Assembly: GCA_000711775.1 (NCBI GenBank)
Contig: ARYC01000231.1
Location: 1-64,000 of the forward strand
Reading direction: 5' to 3'
DNA: 64,000 bases
DNA from: Oxytricha trifallax
Taxonomy: Eukaryota; Ciliophora; Spirotrichea; Sporadotrichida; Oxytrichidae
Shown here: positions 48,611-61,102 of the stretch, in pieces
Position numbering within the stretch: position 1 is the first letter of the stretch
How the letters are laid out: every line of letters starts with the position of its first letter
Made by a program: the position numbers and the translations under genes
The notes under the pieces: model-generated
The model's database searches: none
What the model was told of the DNA's origin: nothing
The model's input: the letters and a program-made list of their open reading frames with translations, nothing else

Positions 48611-51344
48611 TTTAATTTTTAATTATTATAATTAACTTTGATTATAAATAATATAAATATTTAATTTAGTAAAATTAAATTATATTAAATTTATATTCAA
48701 TAAAGGATTAAATTTTAATGAGTTTATTATATAAAGTACTATTTCACTCATGAATAAAACAAACTTCAATAAAATGTTGATAAATAATAACATTATATTA
48801 TAGTTAATTTACTCTTTTAAGTGATGAATTCAAATATAATTGCTAATAAGCTAATTTTGATTTAACTATAAAATTAGCTATAAACATATAACTTACCAAT
48901 CTTAAATTGTAATTATTTTATTATATAATAATTTAAAGTAATTTTTTAAATTCTAGTTTTTTCCTAAATTAATTGAACAGAATGCTTTTAAATTGCTTTA
49001 AAGTTTATAATAATAGATTTATTAAATTTTCCTTTACTGTATATAGTTACAAAATAAATTATAGAAAATTAAATATTAAAAATATTAGCACTCAGAGGGC
49101 AAACATTCCCGATATTTTTTTAAATAAAGTGAATTGTAATTAATAATTCATTTCTACTATAACAAAAGTTATAGTAGAAATAAAAAATTCACATAAAAAA
49201 ACATTACATCAACATCACCGATTTCACTCATGTCATCCTAGTTTATCTTCTTTTCTTTCTTTTTTTTTTATTTAACACTGAGAATTTTGCGCCTTCCACC
49301 ACTGCCACTAAACTTAGGTACGGACCATAAAAAAATAAAAATCTAGATATTTTTCTTGTAACTAACGCTTTTATTGAATGTACAGTAGATAATACAGCAG
49401 TTGCATTTTCATTTATTATTATTCGATAATTACTAATTGTATTTTATATTATATAAAAACCCGTAAATTATATAACAAATTGGGATCTGTCCTTGATTTA
49501 ATCATTAAAATCATCAACTTTTTTAATATTTGAGCTAAGAGTATCAATTACTCAATAATGGGATCTATATTAAAAGGATCACTCATTAGTTGGTCTAATG
49601 AAAATTATTTAGAAACTAGAAATGCTTAAGTTAAGGTTATAAATTTAGCGAATATCAATTATATAATATAATTTAAGATACATTAATGCTCTTAAAAAAA
49701 CTGTTTACCATTAAAAAACACTTAGTAAAAACTGGAAGAAAAATCTAGTTTTTTAAAGAAATTTCTTATTATAAATGATAAATTGTAGATATTCATTTAT
49801 TCAGTTTTACTCATTTTTTATTAGTCAGCAAAGATTTTGATTTAAATCATATTCTTTGATTTCTTTTTTTATTAATAATCGGTGTATTAACGTTTAAACT
49901 GTAATCTTATATTCATTATGAATTATATTTTATTTTTTTAATAAAAAGTATAAAGAAATAATTGCTAATTCAATTTAAGCTTACAATAATGTAAGAGTTG
50001 AAGAAACCATTTCAAACGTTTAGTTTACTCTTCATTATTTTTTTAAAATGAAACTCTTAGTTCATAAAAATTGTAAAATGCAAAATATAACAAAAGAATA
50101 TTTCTTAATAAGGAATTCTGTTCATTATAAATCAACTAAAAAACCATTAGAAAAATACGTTTTGTTTTGAATTGATAATAATCTTTATGAAAATTTCTAG
50201 AAAGAGGCACCACTTATTAATAAAATTATACCTTATGTAGAATTATTATTAACACATTACATAAAGGATTCAAATATTCCCTTAAAAATTACCTTTATTT
50301 TGTCAGGTGCGTATAAGTTTATTTGCCATGCCTTATATTGATTTATGATAATGGCGAATAAAAGAAATAATTAATTAGTATCAAATGTTTCAAATGTATT
50401 CCTGCAATATTAAAAAAAGTATGAAAATATTAAATATGAACAAAAGAAATAAAGTAAAAGCTATAAAATTAATATTTAAAAAAAGTAAAAAGCATATTTC
50501 AATATTTATTGATTTAATTGGCAGAATTCAAATAATAAATATAATTATAATGAGAGTTTGAATTAGTTTTTTTTTAATTTATTATTTAATTAAACGATAA
50601 ATCATTTATTTCAATTAGTAAAATCAGTTTGTTTTGTCAAAAGAATATAGTTAAAGGAAAATATTTCATGAAAATGCTAAATACTTTACAATTAATGCAT
50701 AAAAACTAGCATAGTTATTTAATAGATTAAAAACTATTTTTTAAACTCATTCATAAGTTTTTTTTCAATAATCTAAAGATTTTGATTTATAAAATCGTTG
50801 AGGTATAATATGCTGCTTTTTTATTAGGTAAATAAGTAATCATACTGTAAATGATAATTAATAATTACAAGAAAAATTTCAATAATAAATGAGGTGAAAA
50901 TTATTATGCAACTATTATAGTGATGTTAAATCAGTAAAATTATGACCATAAAATATTTGTATAGAGTTAAATAAATATAAATTTATCAATTTATAACGAA
51001 TCCACTCTAGTCTTTAATTGCATATAATAGCAAAAAATGTGATAGTATTATTAATTTTTTATGGAACTAATAAAAATATATATATCCTTATAGTTATTCT
51101 ATTGATACTGTAGTTAATGAAATTGGAATGTGTTTAAACTAAATTTTATTAATTAAAGACGATCATTAAAAAATCAAATATTTTTGCTATAATACACTCT
51201 GAAGCACAGAATATATTTTATCTAAAATAAATAAATAATATTAAGTCGATTAAATAATGGCTATTTTGAAGAAATGTGAAAAGCGATGGAATTTTATTTT
51301 GTATAACAAAAATTTTCTAGAGATCCCTCAAATAATATAATGGT
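48611..51344. other. AT-rich desert
   Basis: No confident gene. A perfect 13-bp-stem hairpin (TTTCTACTATAAC, loop AAAA) sits at 49151-49180. A basic minus-strand open patch near 49200-49325 (GSGGRRKILSV) is short and in conflicting frames. Confidence 0.45.
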
Positions 51345-51387
51345 TTAGTTACTATTATTATTAATAATATTAAATTAAAAACACAGA

Positions 51388-52245
51388 ATGGGTATACTTA
51401 GCAAAATACAAAGAGATATCATACAAGGTGATATTGAAAACAACTAAAAGCATCACCTAGCACAATACACAATTGATATCATAAAAACCAACAAAGATCA
51501 ATGGGGGCTACACATACTAGAAATTTTAACTTTCATTTCCAGAAAACTAGTAAGGAAAGGATATACTACTCTAAACTATTTCCAAATCCACCTTACCAAG
51601 CTTTAATACGTCACGGAGAACAAAGACGACTAGGTCCAACTATGGACTTAACAACTTTTCTAAATGCTAAGACTGATAGCAATTAACAACAAATTTATCA
51701 GACCTCAAATCAAGTCAGAGGAAACAATAACCTCAGTCCCAGCCCCCCCACCTTAAGAAGAAGAATAAGTACCCCCACCCTCAGATCACTATGTGATCAG
51801 AGACAGTTAACACCAAAAAGAGCTCGAAGACTTTGCAAAAAAGTATCGAGAATATGAAAACAACCTCAACGATTCCGATAGAAATAGTAAACTTATAACA
51901 AAAAAAGTACTATACTCAGATAATCAAGAAGACTGGAGCTCAGTCGAAGAATAACAAGAATATGACGCTTACGACAAAGATCCGTCTGTTGAGGAAAACT
52001 CTAGTCAACATACTTACTTTATAGCTAGTCTGAATTTTCAGAAGGACTTAGGAATCACTACCGAAAAATTTGCGAAGATGCAAACGTCAAATACGTCATC
52101 GCTAGAAGGGGGTACTAAATAGCAAATTAATAATTAAAGGACCAGCCTTAAAAATTACTATTAAATAGTAACAATTAATTTTAAGATTATAATAAATAAG
52201 TTAACAACTTAAAAGATATGCAGACTATCACTAAAGCGTAGCTGA
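51388..52245 (+). CDS. RE-B ORF1, 285 aa
   Basis: ATG 51388, TGA 52243-52245, uninterrupted. N-terminal helical half (GILSKIQRDIIQGD; WGLHILEILTFISRKL), a Pro/Glu linker (VPAPPPQEEEQVPPPS), then acidic helical sequence (QKELEDFAKKYREYENNLN; EEQQEYDAYDKDPSVEEN) and a basic end. Strong purine-first pattern. Length and position match RE-A ORF1. Possibly the structural protein of the element; inference only. Confidence 0.6.
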
Positions 52246-52867
52246 TAGATAGATTCGACACAAGAGAATCATGCATTCATGCATTTCGATCTGGCTCAAT
52301 ACCATTAAATCAAGGCTCTTCAATCATATTAAAGAGTTCTCAAATGTCATCAACGCCATGATTAAAAACTTATCCAAAGACACCCTTTTGGGATGGATGA
52401 ACATGGAAGACGACAAACTAGGAGCAGACATCAGAGAGAAGTCCGGCTCTATGGAAGACACAAAAACTACCACAGTTTAATTTTTCAGACTCCTAGTAAT
52501 GATACTAATGAAAAACATAACAGCTAATGAAGCTAGCTGTATATCAGTGTCAGCAGACTACCATGAACACCTAAACAAAGTAGAAATTTACATCAAATGT
52601 CTCTAAAAACACACTTACTTCATGAAAAGTGATTTCGTACAACTAATCACCACTAGATGTAAAGGCTACATTGCCTCCAAAGAACTAAAATTCTCAATCA
52701 ATGTCAAACACTTTGACACCTAGTTCAAGTTCAGAGACTAAGGAGAGACAGTCCAAATCTTACACTCCGGCCCAAAAAGAGGAGGAAAAAGAAGAAATAA
52801 CAAAAGAAAGAACAAAGGAAGAGGAAAAACAAGAGGAGGAAAAAGAAGAAGCAACAGAAGAAGATGA
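52218..52867 (+). pseudogene. RE-B ORF2, frameshifted
   Basis: ATG 52218 overlaps ORF1 by 28 nt (MQTITKAQLIDRFDTRESCI). From about 52300 the better frame is the one with MIKNLSKDTLLGWMNMEDD, NITANEASCISVSADYHEH and FVQLITTRCKGYIASKELK, ending in a very basic RG/RR tail (KRGGKRRNNKRKNKGRG) at TGA 52865-52867. The same A/G-rich DNA also encodes an acidic KEEE-type tail in another frame (to 52904); the basic version is preferred as nucleic-acid-binding but this is not certain. Confidence 0.5.
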
Positions 52868-53012
52868 AAACTCAGTATACAGGAGAGAATTTCCACTTAA
52901 CTAAACGGGCTTGTCCCTTATTTGCATTAAAAAGCAACTATAATCGGGGGTCCCCAGAGACCTCAATGTGATCTAATTATTATTATTATTATTATTATTA
53001 CTATTATTATTG

Positions 53013-54539
53013 TTTGAGATCATATATAATTATAATTACTAGATGGAAAAATGAAAATTGTATTTCAATAATCTATTCCTCTTCTTTGAAATATTTTTAA
53101 AAGAATGATTTAATGGATATGTGCCAAACTAATAAAATATCATGATAATTTTTTAAAGATATTGTCCATTCTTTAATGGATAAATCTGCTAATCAGATCA
53201 TTTATACAATTGTGGAGAAATAATGTTGAATTACTATTTTGATATGATATATTACTCTAATAAAAATGTTTTATGGAGTACAACGCCTGGTCTACTCTAA
53301 CACCCATTTTCTCTACTCTAACAAAAAGGTTTATTAGAGTACTCACTCATCAATCCTATTTGGAACTTCTAGTGCATCTATCTTTGCGCGTTTTGAAGAT
53401 AAGACCGCACGAATTTTATATTCATTTTTAGCGTGGTCTAATTAACTAGATAAATATAATGCGGCTTTTATTACCTCTAATAAGCAATCATTAATGAGTT
53501 TGTTGAAGACTTAAATTAATTAACTCTTACTTTTTTATAAATATTATAATTAGTATTTTATCATTGGGATTACAAATAGTATAAAGAATTAGATTTCATC
53601 TGATGAGATATAGCACAGAGATGAGATGAATTATTTTGATTTGCTTACCTCACCTCAATAATTGTTGTAACCATCTACCGAGGCTTATAAAATCCTTAAA
53701 TATACTTAGATTAAAATACGATCAGTCATAATTCACTTGCTTGAATATTTGTGCGTTTTGAAGATAAATTGATTCGAATTCGATATTCGTGCTCAGTGAG
53801 GTCCAAATAACCAGAATCGATATTTCCCAATGTTTTTAGAAAAATTAAATGTGAACCTGCATGCTGTCAGGGAAGGGTTCAGTTCAGGACAAGTTTTCTA
53901 TAAGTTAAAAAATGGACAAATTGACCCCCCTATAAGTTTTGAAAATGACTATATATCTGGTGTTCCTGTGACACACTCTTGCTCAGGACCCCATATTTAG
54001 TGGATTTGCTTAATTTCAGGTGACCTCATGAGTTTCCGAGAGCCTCTCCATCTGCCTTGAAAACCTTAAAATCGATGTTTAACGTAATAAAAAATCCTTA
54101 GAGCATGATTAAATAACAAAAAAATCAAAGGATATTTGGAATTAGGAAAAACACCAATTACTGAAGGATGAATTTATGAATCAAAATTTAACATGCTTAG
54201 GTAATTGAATTAAAAAATCAAAATTGCAAGATTCTATATTATATTAATTAATCAAACATCAATAACGAAAAAAAAAAGTTGTTTGTATATTTAAAAAAAA
54301 CGCAATGTAAATATTATAAAAGTCATAATTAGTAAAAATGTTTATCTTTTTATGCATTAGTAATTGCTTAAATAGAAATCAAGATTATTCTATGTTTTAA
54401 ATTCCATTATTATAAAATAGCCAAAAGAAATCAATACGGTTATGGAAACAGTGTATTAAAAAAGCATTTAAAAAGAGAGAATTGATAACAATTCATAAAA
54501 AACCATTTATTATTTATAAGATTCACTGAGATTTAATGA
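53013..54539. other. repeat-bearing spacer
   Basis: No gene called. Holds two copies (53386 and 53751) of the dispersed G(C/T)GCGTTTTGAAGATA motif and two CTACTCTAACA repeats at 53290-53330. A slightly GC-richer stretch at 53860-54070 codes for nothing I recognise. Confidence 0.4.
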
Positions 54540-55140
54540 ATCATATATTAATCTTTTCAACCTTTTAAAGATATAAAAATAATCTTATTACTTTATTCAT
54601 ATAGATTAGGTATATTAAGATATTTTTACAATATTAAGGATAGTTTGATGTCAAAAGAATAAACTTTCAGATTTAGCATCTTCCCTAAATTATTAAAGAT
54701 TATTATCTGTAAATGACCGCTAAAAATATAAACAATTACTTTTATTAAGTAAAAAGTTTTTATAAATATCATTAATAACTTATTAGTATTTTAATCTGCT
54801 GATAGGATGCTTTCGATTTATCTGGTATCTTTCTGGGATCGTTGGTCTTAATCTCTTTGGTATGCTTGAATTTACTACTTCATCCCAGCACTTTTATAGT
54901 ACTGTGGAGTTTGAATTGCAGATAATACGCTTGAGGTGCAAAGCAATTGTGTAGGGTATGAAGAGGTTCACTTCAAACAACTTAATTGCGAAGCTGAATT
55001 GCTATTAATCTTATACTGAATAATTTTCTTTAATTTCTCCTCCACACATTCCATTCTTTGTTCTTGACTCCCCATAATCCTCTCTTTCTATTGCAAGTTT
55101 TCTTAATCTTCTGTAATCTATATCTCAAAGTAAGCAAGTA
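54540..55140 (-). pseudogene. Ser/Gln-rich open frame, unknown
   Basis: Minus strand: MGSQEQRMECVEEKLKKIIQ …, TGA at 54970-54968, then SSYPTQLLCTSSVLSAIQTP … QRDQDQRSQKDTRQIESIL. The frame is continuous across the TGA. AT-rich after about 54780. No family recognised; weak. Confidence 0.3.
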
Positions 55141-55807
55141 GTCATAATAGTGTAATAAACGTGATTACAAAAATACTTAAATATATAGAATTATAAATTA
55201 GAGATAATTGAAGCATTCTAAAGATTTTTTATTGGAAAATAGTAAGATTGAGAATATAATTATATATTATTGAAAACGTAATTATTAAAATTTATTTGTT
55301 ATTGCTGCTTGAGCATAACTTATAAATTTATATTTTTAATTTATATGCTAAAATATGTATATTAACAAAAAATATTAGAAATGAAGTTAGCTTTTAGTCA
55401 AAATTAAATATAATTTATTCATAAGAATTAAAAGGAATAATTATCCAATTTTTTACTTATAAAATTAACAAATCATTAAAATAAATGAAATTCAGTACAT
55501 AAAATTTATCATTTAACTTAAATTTAATAAAGTCAATAAATTGACTTTGTTAATAGTATAGGAGAAAATTGCTAAATAAAAATATTCTAAATATAAACAA
55601 TTAAAATTCTAAATATAAATTATTAATAAAAGCATTTAAATAATTGCAAATGTAAATTGATTATAATATAATAAGCTTTAAAAATGATAAATAGTTTTCT
55701 AAGAGCACATATGCGTTCCTGAACAATGCTCAAAATTTAGATAAATATGGCAGGTACCAGCAGAAGTAGAATGAGAAATATATGTCAATGTGATAACTCA
55801 GTGATGG
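55141..55807. other. AT-rich spacer
   Basis: No gene seen. Confidence 0.5.
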
Positions 55808-56102
55808 ATGACTACTACGAAAGAGAGATTATCATACTCGAGTTCAGACATTGACCACTCCATCTTCCTGAAGATTTCAGACACAATACTTGAGCAAAAA
55901 CGCCAGAGCAGCTACTGGAATTCCACAGTTGTCAGGAGGTATTTTCAATAGTAAATCTACTGTACTTACAGAGATTTCCTTTTATGGTGCAAGTATTTTG
56001 AAAAGATGCGGCGAAATCAAGTCAATTTAAGAAAGAATTTCCATGAAAAGGTACAGTTGCTCCTTAAGCACTAGTGGCAAGAATACCTGCTACAAAAACT
56101 GA
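55808..56102 (+). pseudogene. coding relic, possible surface-protein piece
   Basis: ATG 55808: MTTTKERLSYSSSDIDHSIF … then, after one frame change near 55930, TGIPQLSGGIFNSKSTVLTE then ISFYGASILKRC … to TGA 56100-56102. The second part recalls beta-helix surface proteins. A third frame is also open if TGA is Trp (ATG 55747), but its codon pattern is not better. Uncertain. Confidence 0.35.
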
Positions 56103-56621
56103 TACTATCTTAGCTTTGGTGTTTTTGCCATGGTTGATATAAGAAATAACTGGTTTGCGCTTTGAACCATTTCGCTTCTATTAATCTATTCCCTTTAAAT
56201 TGCATTAAAATACAAATTTAGTTGCATTTATTTTACTAATCTCTCTATTCTATTGATTTTATTCTTTTATATAAAAATGGGGGCAAGTGTTAAAAATAGA
56301 ATATTTTATACTTGCGCCCATATTAAATATAAATAAAAATAATAATTAAAAAATAATTTTAACAATAGTTTGATAATAATTTATTAATAACTTCATTGTA
56401 TTTTAAGAATTTAATATTCAATTTTCTCTCACTATGTACACTGAATCTTGGCTCTAGAACCTTTAAGTACAACCCAGGAATAAGCAGTATAAACTATTTC
56501 TCTTTTTCGACTTGGTCTTGAACTTATTTAGAAACATTATCGGGGAAATGAAGCAATTAAAATTTTAATATTGCTTCTATGTACTGTAACATTTTCTATA
56601 CTAATCTCGTATAATCCATAA

Positions 56622-56629
56622 TCTTAACC
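56622..56629. repeat. 8-bp target duplication/pointer, left
   Basis: TCTTAACC, identical to 57297-57304 on the other side of FB3. Confidence 0.8.
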
Positions 56630-57296
56630 GGCTAGTGTGACTAACACTCACCCTCCTAAGGTGAACTTTTGACATTGTATTATGATAGAACTCGACCTCC
56701 TGTGCAAAATTTTCTTTAGAATTAGTCGTTAGCGGATAATAGTTTTTGAGTCATACCACTTCATAAATCAAAAAATCTTATATAAAATCATAAAATTTGG
56801 CCTTAAAAATTTTTGACAAAAATAATTTATAATACATTTAATTTGCTACTTCCTAGTAATTTTTTAGTCTTTAATTAATTTATCAACATAGAATTTATCA
56901 TTAATCCTCATAATTGATTATAAATTTATAGTTTTTTTTAAAATGTCAAAATGTATCAGATTTTTAGGCTTTTATATATTATATTTTTTTTAAACTATAA
57001 ATTTATAATCAATTATGAGGATTAATGATAAATTCTATGTTGATAAATTAATTAAAGACTAAAAAATTACTAGGAAGTAGCAAATTAAATGTATTATAAA
57101 TTATTTTTTTCAAAAATTTTTAAAGCCAAATTTTATGATTTTATATAAGATTTTTTTTTTTATGAAGTGGTATGACTCAAAAACTATTATCCGCTTACGA
57201 CTAATTCTTAAGATAATTTTGCACAGGAGGTCGAGTTCTATCATAATACAATCTCAAAAGTAGACCTTAGGAGGGTGAGTGTTTGTCACACTAGCC
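56630..57296. repeat. foldback element FB3, 667 bp
   Basis: Arms of about 310 bp in inverted orientation with a ~45-bp loop; ends GGCTAGTGTGAC…CACTCACCCTCCTAAGG. Exactly flanked by TCTTAACC on both sides. An 8-bp duplication is typical of hAT-type insertion; an 8-bp pointer is equally typical of a ciliate internal eliminated sequence. It interrupts the chromodomain gene. Confidence 0.85.
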
Positions 57297-58840
57297 TCTT
57301 AACCTACTATTTCTAAATGGTTTGAAATCTTTCCTATTAGCTCTTCACGATAGATTAAGATCACTATTACCTTCCCTTTAAAGTACTTCAAATAATGCTG
57401 TTCGTGCATCTATGTCTCTTTCTCGTACGCTCTCTTACCAATCAATTACTCTGCTCTGGACTTCCTTGGAATATTTATGTGTATGGATGACTTGAAGGTT
57501 CTATGCTATTTACTACCTTTGTTGTGCGGATTAGTTCATTGATCTTTTTTAACACTCTTCCTGCTACTCATTATGTGCTTCCTGTTACCTCCTTGTTTTA
57601 TGACTTTTTCTCCCTTCATGATACGATACAACTCCCTCTCGAAGGCCAAACAATTATCATTTAGAGGGTTATCTGCACAATAGCAAGCATGGCAATGTAA
57701 TATACACCCTGATACGACTCAGTAGGTGCTGCCTCCCAGCCAGGAGTAATTTTTATTGTGCCTTCCTCAGCTGAATCGAGTAGCAGCACTTATTTTGATC
57801 TTTTACCATCACAGCTGCATGACATTATTTTATGTGTACTTATGTGTTATTAAATTTATGGTATTTAAACCACTACCTGAATAATAAACTTGGTATCAGG
57901 GTTATTGTTCTCTAAACGAACCCACCTCTATTGGTGAATATTTGTCTTCCTGTTTAGAAGGATAATTCCAGAAATTACTCTTGTGCCATGGCATCTCCAA
58001 CTTTTGGTTATTTGATATGTAAGCTCTTAATTCGTATAATGCATGAAATTTTAAGGAGAATCAAACTGTGAACCTCCTGCTACCATGTTGCTTGCCGGGA
58101 TAAAGCATGTAAATGTCATTAATCCTGTCTCCCATGATGCCAGTATAGGTTTTTGAAAATATCATCAGTAGGCATCTAATAAACCTCTTCATTATACAAA
58201 CGAGTTGTATTAAATTCTTCTAGATTTCGAGTGTCTACTGAACCATTGAGCCATAGTCAATGTCTTGAAATCTATCATTCTTTTTGAGCAACTTATTATA
58301 ATGTTCATTTGAATAATCAATGAATATGCACTCGTCGTCATCCAGCTCTGGTTCAAGGTATTCAGATTAGAAAGCTTTTACATCCTCTTAATCAACTACT
58401 GCCTCAATTATGCATTCATTTTGTTTGCCCTTTGCTCTTATTGCCTATTGTTGTTATCCTGCTTTTGCCTGGATTACTGAATTGGATGGCTTTGCCTTGT
58501 CTGCTTTAATCTTTTAATTATCTTGCGGTATTGCAAGTCTTGTATTATCGCTGACAACAATTTGACCATTGTGAACTCTTTTGGTACGTGCAGTCCATCG
58601 CTGTTGGTATACTTTAATATCGAGCAGCTCAGGCTTCTTGTCAATCAAGAACATTTCAGCCTCATCCTTACCCCACTAGCCGTAAATGTTTGAATTTGGT
58701 ATCCAACTATCATGCTTTGGAAGACATTTCTCCCATCTTATTAAAATTTCCATCCCATTTTAAGTCTTTCGAGGATTTAAGATCTGTTCAGTATTGAATT
58801 GTTTCTATTTAGCTAATCTTATTTTATAATTGATCTCTTG

Positions 58841-59389
58841 TCAGCTTAAACTCTTTTGCTTTTTTACTAAATCATGTTTGTCTAACCAAAATCATAAATA
58901 AAAACTATCTTATTTAAGAAGTTATGGCCTGATGATTAATTTGCTGTATTTTAAGTTCACACTTAACTAATGATTTAAATATTTGCAAAATACCAAAATA
59001 CTCAAAATACCATGCTTACCAAAATACTTAAAACAAACATAGCTTCGCTTGTAAATTTCCAATTCTCACATTTTATGATCATAAAAAAGAGAATTCATCT
59101 GAGCAGTGAGCTGTCGATTCCTACACTGTCTTTACCTCTCATTCTAAAGATAAATTTTAAATACTATTGTACAACCCCTACAAAGTAATTATTTATAAAA
59201 ACTTATTTAATCCATATTCTTATAATCTGCATCATATATTTTATAGAGTCAAGTGTTTTAAGGCTGATATTAAAGTCTTATGTAGTGAGGCTTCAAGCCA
59301 AATAAATCCAGATTTGATATTTAGAAAGCCAGTTGCTGTATTTATTTTGAGAGTTGATTCTTAAAAATAAATAAAGTATATTGAGAAAG
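58841..59389. other. spacer
   Basis: No confident gene; upstream of the chromodomain frame there is a TGA at about 58840, and the sequence becomes AT-rich. A plus-strand conventional ORF at 59167 is judged a shadow. Confidence 0.4.
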
Positions 59390-59917
59390 AACTTTGTTGA
59401 CCGAGGGCATCTACCTTAATTCAGAACTCGCTATTTTATAACAACGAAAGATCTGCTCTACTGTTCAAGATCAAACTAGTAAGGGGCCAGGAATAAAATA
59501 GGTAGGCTCATAAGTCTAATTGCTTCTATTACTAATTCACTTTGTGATATGGCGAATTGTCCACAATAATCAAATAATTAGTGAAACACCAAGGGTCAAG
59601 TCTGCTTAGGTGACTCACCAATAGGATCAGAAAATTGATTAAAGTCGAGCTATTAGTTGTACCATTGTTTACAGTAAACAGCATCTATCCATTGCTACAA
59701 GCACAGCTTTAACAAATATTTTTATCATCCTCCTGCTCAAAGATTATACTGTTTAAGAACCTGGTGGCGGCCAAGTATAATTACGATTATCTTACTCTCA
59801 ACAATTGTCTCATCAACATTAATTCAGGCTTTCCCCTGACAAAGCGCACGGACTAACTCAGTAGCGGCAAGTTGTCTTGACAGTTTTAAGACTGTAGAAT
59901 TTTGATATGGAGTAATC
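59390..59917 (-). pseudogene. DDE transposase (Tc1/mariner-IS630 type), catalytic part
   Basis: Minus strand. INVDETIVES gives the first catalytic Asp with its following Glu, then NYTWPPPGSQT, AVLVAMD, NNGTTNSSTLINFLILL, IIVDNSPYHK (second Asp) and LAPYQFDLEQ (the PPYSPxLNPIE-like block with the last acidic residue). This is the DDE_3 order. TGA precedes INVDET where Trp is usual, and two frameshifts occur, so it is dead. The N-terminal DNA-binding part is displaced to 61103-61350 by RE-C. Confidence 0.7.
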
Positions 59918-59926
59918 TAATATAAT
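59918..59926. repeat. possible target duplication of RE-C
   Basis: TAATATAAT, repeated at 61094-61102. Only A and T, so chance is possible. Confidence 0.45.
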
Positions 59927-61093
59927 ATTATAATAATAATACGATCACATTGAGTTCTCTGGGGACCCCCCCCCCATCAAATATACATGTAAATATATGT
60001 AAAGGACAAACCCTTTTATAGATAAGAGTGCTTTTAATTGTTAAGGACTATTTTCCCTTATTCAGCTGATCTTGCTCACTTCCTCTCCTTCTGGATGATG
60101 ATTCTGGTCTGCTTGCATTTAACATTCATTGTAATTGTGGTTCTACTGATTGAATGAAAAGTTTTATTGGTAGAATGTTCCATTCCTATAAGATTTATGA
60201 AAATAGGACTGGTATTACATTACCTATTTAATATGTTGCACATTTCCTTAGTTAGTGCGACAAATCTTAGTTGGGTTTATCCAGTTACCTGCTTTAGATT
60301 CATCTAGGTTAGATCCACAGTTTGAGTTTGGAGTGTGTTCTTAATTATTATAACTTTAATTTCCAAACATTAATAAGATTTCTTTCTTGTTTTCAATTTC
60401 TGATGTGGATCTGATCAGGTTGTCGACTTCAGCTTATTATCTGTTGAAGGACGTATACAAATCTAGTCTCTAAAGCAATGACTTTGGCTATGTTTCTTCC
60501 TTTTTATCCTTAGCTCTTGTTTAGTCATTGATGTGTTAATTCTGTGACTGGTGATGATGAGCACCTATCTACATTCTCTCTTAAGTGTTTAGTGTTAGTT
60601 GTTGTGTTATAGGGTTTGAGTTATATGAAAAGTTTTTGATTAGTAAAAAAGAGGTTTTATATCACCTAGGTTCTCATTTACTTCCCTATCTAATAGGTGG
60701 GATGAGCTTTTCCCGAAAATTGAGTCAGTATACTATTGAATAGTAGAAATTAAAGAGTGAAGAACTTGAAAAATGGAGGTTTTTTGTTCTTGTCTCTGGG
60801 TTTTCGGGGAGTAGTAATTTAAGCGATGTTAACGATAGGATTAAACAAATCTTTCCAAAGAATTTTTGTTTTTGGTGCTGTTATTACTACATTGGCTTAC
60901 CCATTAAGTAATGTGCTGGCCACACTGTATTAGTTTAGTTAAAGAGTGATACTGGTAAAACTTGGAATAATTTAGATGGTTATTAAGTAAATGGACTATG
61001 GATTTGAGACTATGGGAAGTTTAGGTACTAAATAGTAGATTGTCCTGAACTTAGTTATTATATAGTCTAGTTTATGGGGTTTTAGCCAAGGTG
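59927..61093 (-). mobile_element. retroelement RE-C, shares the 3' tail
   Basis: Minus strand: an (ATT)n tail at about 59927-59945, then (reading up) GATCACATTGAG and the hairpin GGGGACCCCCCCCCC, a second weaker hairpin GGGTTTGTCC at about 60005-60015, and open frames to about 61090. Its 3' tail matches RE-A and RE-B, with an expanded G run. It splits the transposase gene. Confidence 0.6.
60062..61090 (-). pseudogene. RE-C coding region, frame uncertain
   Basis: Two minus frames are open. One covers about 60410-61090 (LTKLIQCGQHITQWVSQC; RQEQKTSIFQVLHSLIST). The other covers 60062-60650 to TGA 60064-60062 (SEIENKKEILLMFGN; NWINPTKICRTNQGNVQH; Asn/Gln-rich end). They overlap by about 240 nt, unlike the 28-35 nt of RE-A/B, and the A-rich strand makes every frame open, so assignment is tentative. 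They may correspond to ORF1 and ORF2. Confidence 0.4.
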
Positions 61094-61102
61094 TAATATA
61101 AT

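Larger units (their letters stand above)
51345..53012 (+). mobile_element. two-ORF retroelement RE-B
   Basis: Same plan as RE-A: ORF1 (285 aa), overlapping ORF2, hairpin GGGCTTGTCCC, then GGGGGTCCCC, AGACCTCAATGTGATC and (ATT)n. Left boundary placed at the AT-rich stretch before ORF1; ATTAAATTA occurs just 5' of ORF1 in both RE-A and RE-B. No target duplication recognised. Bodies of RE-A and RE-B are not obviously alike in protein sequence; only layout and 3' tail agree. Confidence 0.65.
56430..58840 (-). pseudogene. chromodomain protein gene, split by a foldback element
   Basis: Minus strand. About 58830-58700 encodes FNTEQILNPRKTQNG then MEILIRWEKCLPKHDSWIPN, matching the chromodomain pattern (YxVExIL…YLVKWKG…TWEP). 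The same frame runs to about 58240 (ELLDIKVYQQRWTARTKRV; EPELDDDECIFIDYSNEHY). Further frames give TDDIFKNLYWHHG, MSCSCDGKRSKQVLLLDSAE and a Cys/His cluster HCHACYCADNPLNDNC. At 57297 the frame meets FB3, and beyond it (56621 down to about 56430) the frame resumes if one 8-bp copy is removed. Chromatin reader by domain; at least three frameshifts mean it is decayed. Chromodomain call moderate; Cys/His domain unnamed. Confidence 0.5.

Noticed and set aside
52701..52904. Acidic Glu/Lys ORF at the end of RE-B
   Set aside because: Same purine-rich DNA encodes a basic tail in the frame that continues ORF2; kept as the less likely alternative.
55747..56180. Plus ORF starting ATG 55747 read with four TGA as Trp
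   Set aside because: Looks natural, but two other frames in the same DNA give better purine-first patterns without needing TGA as sense.
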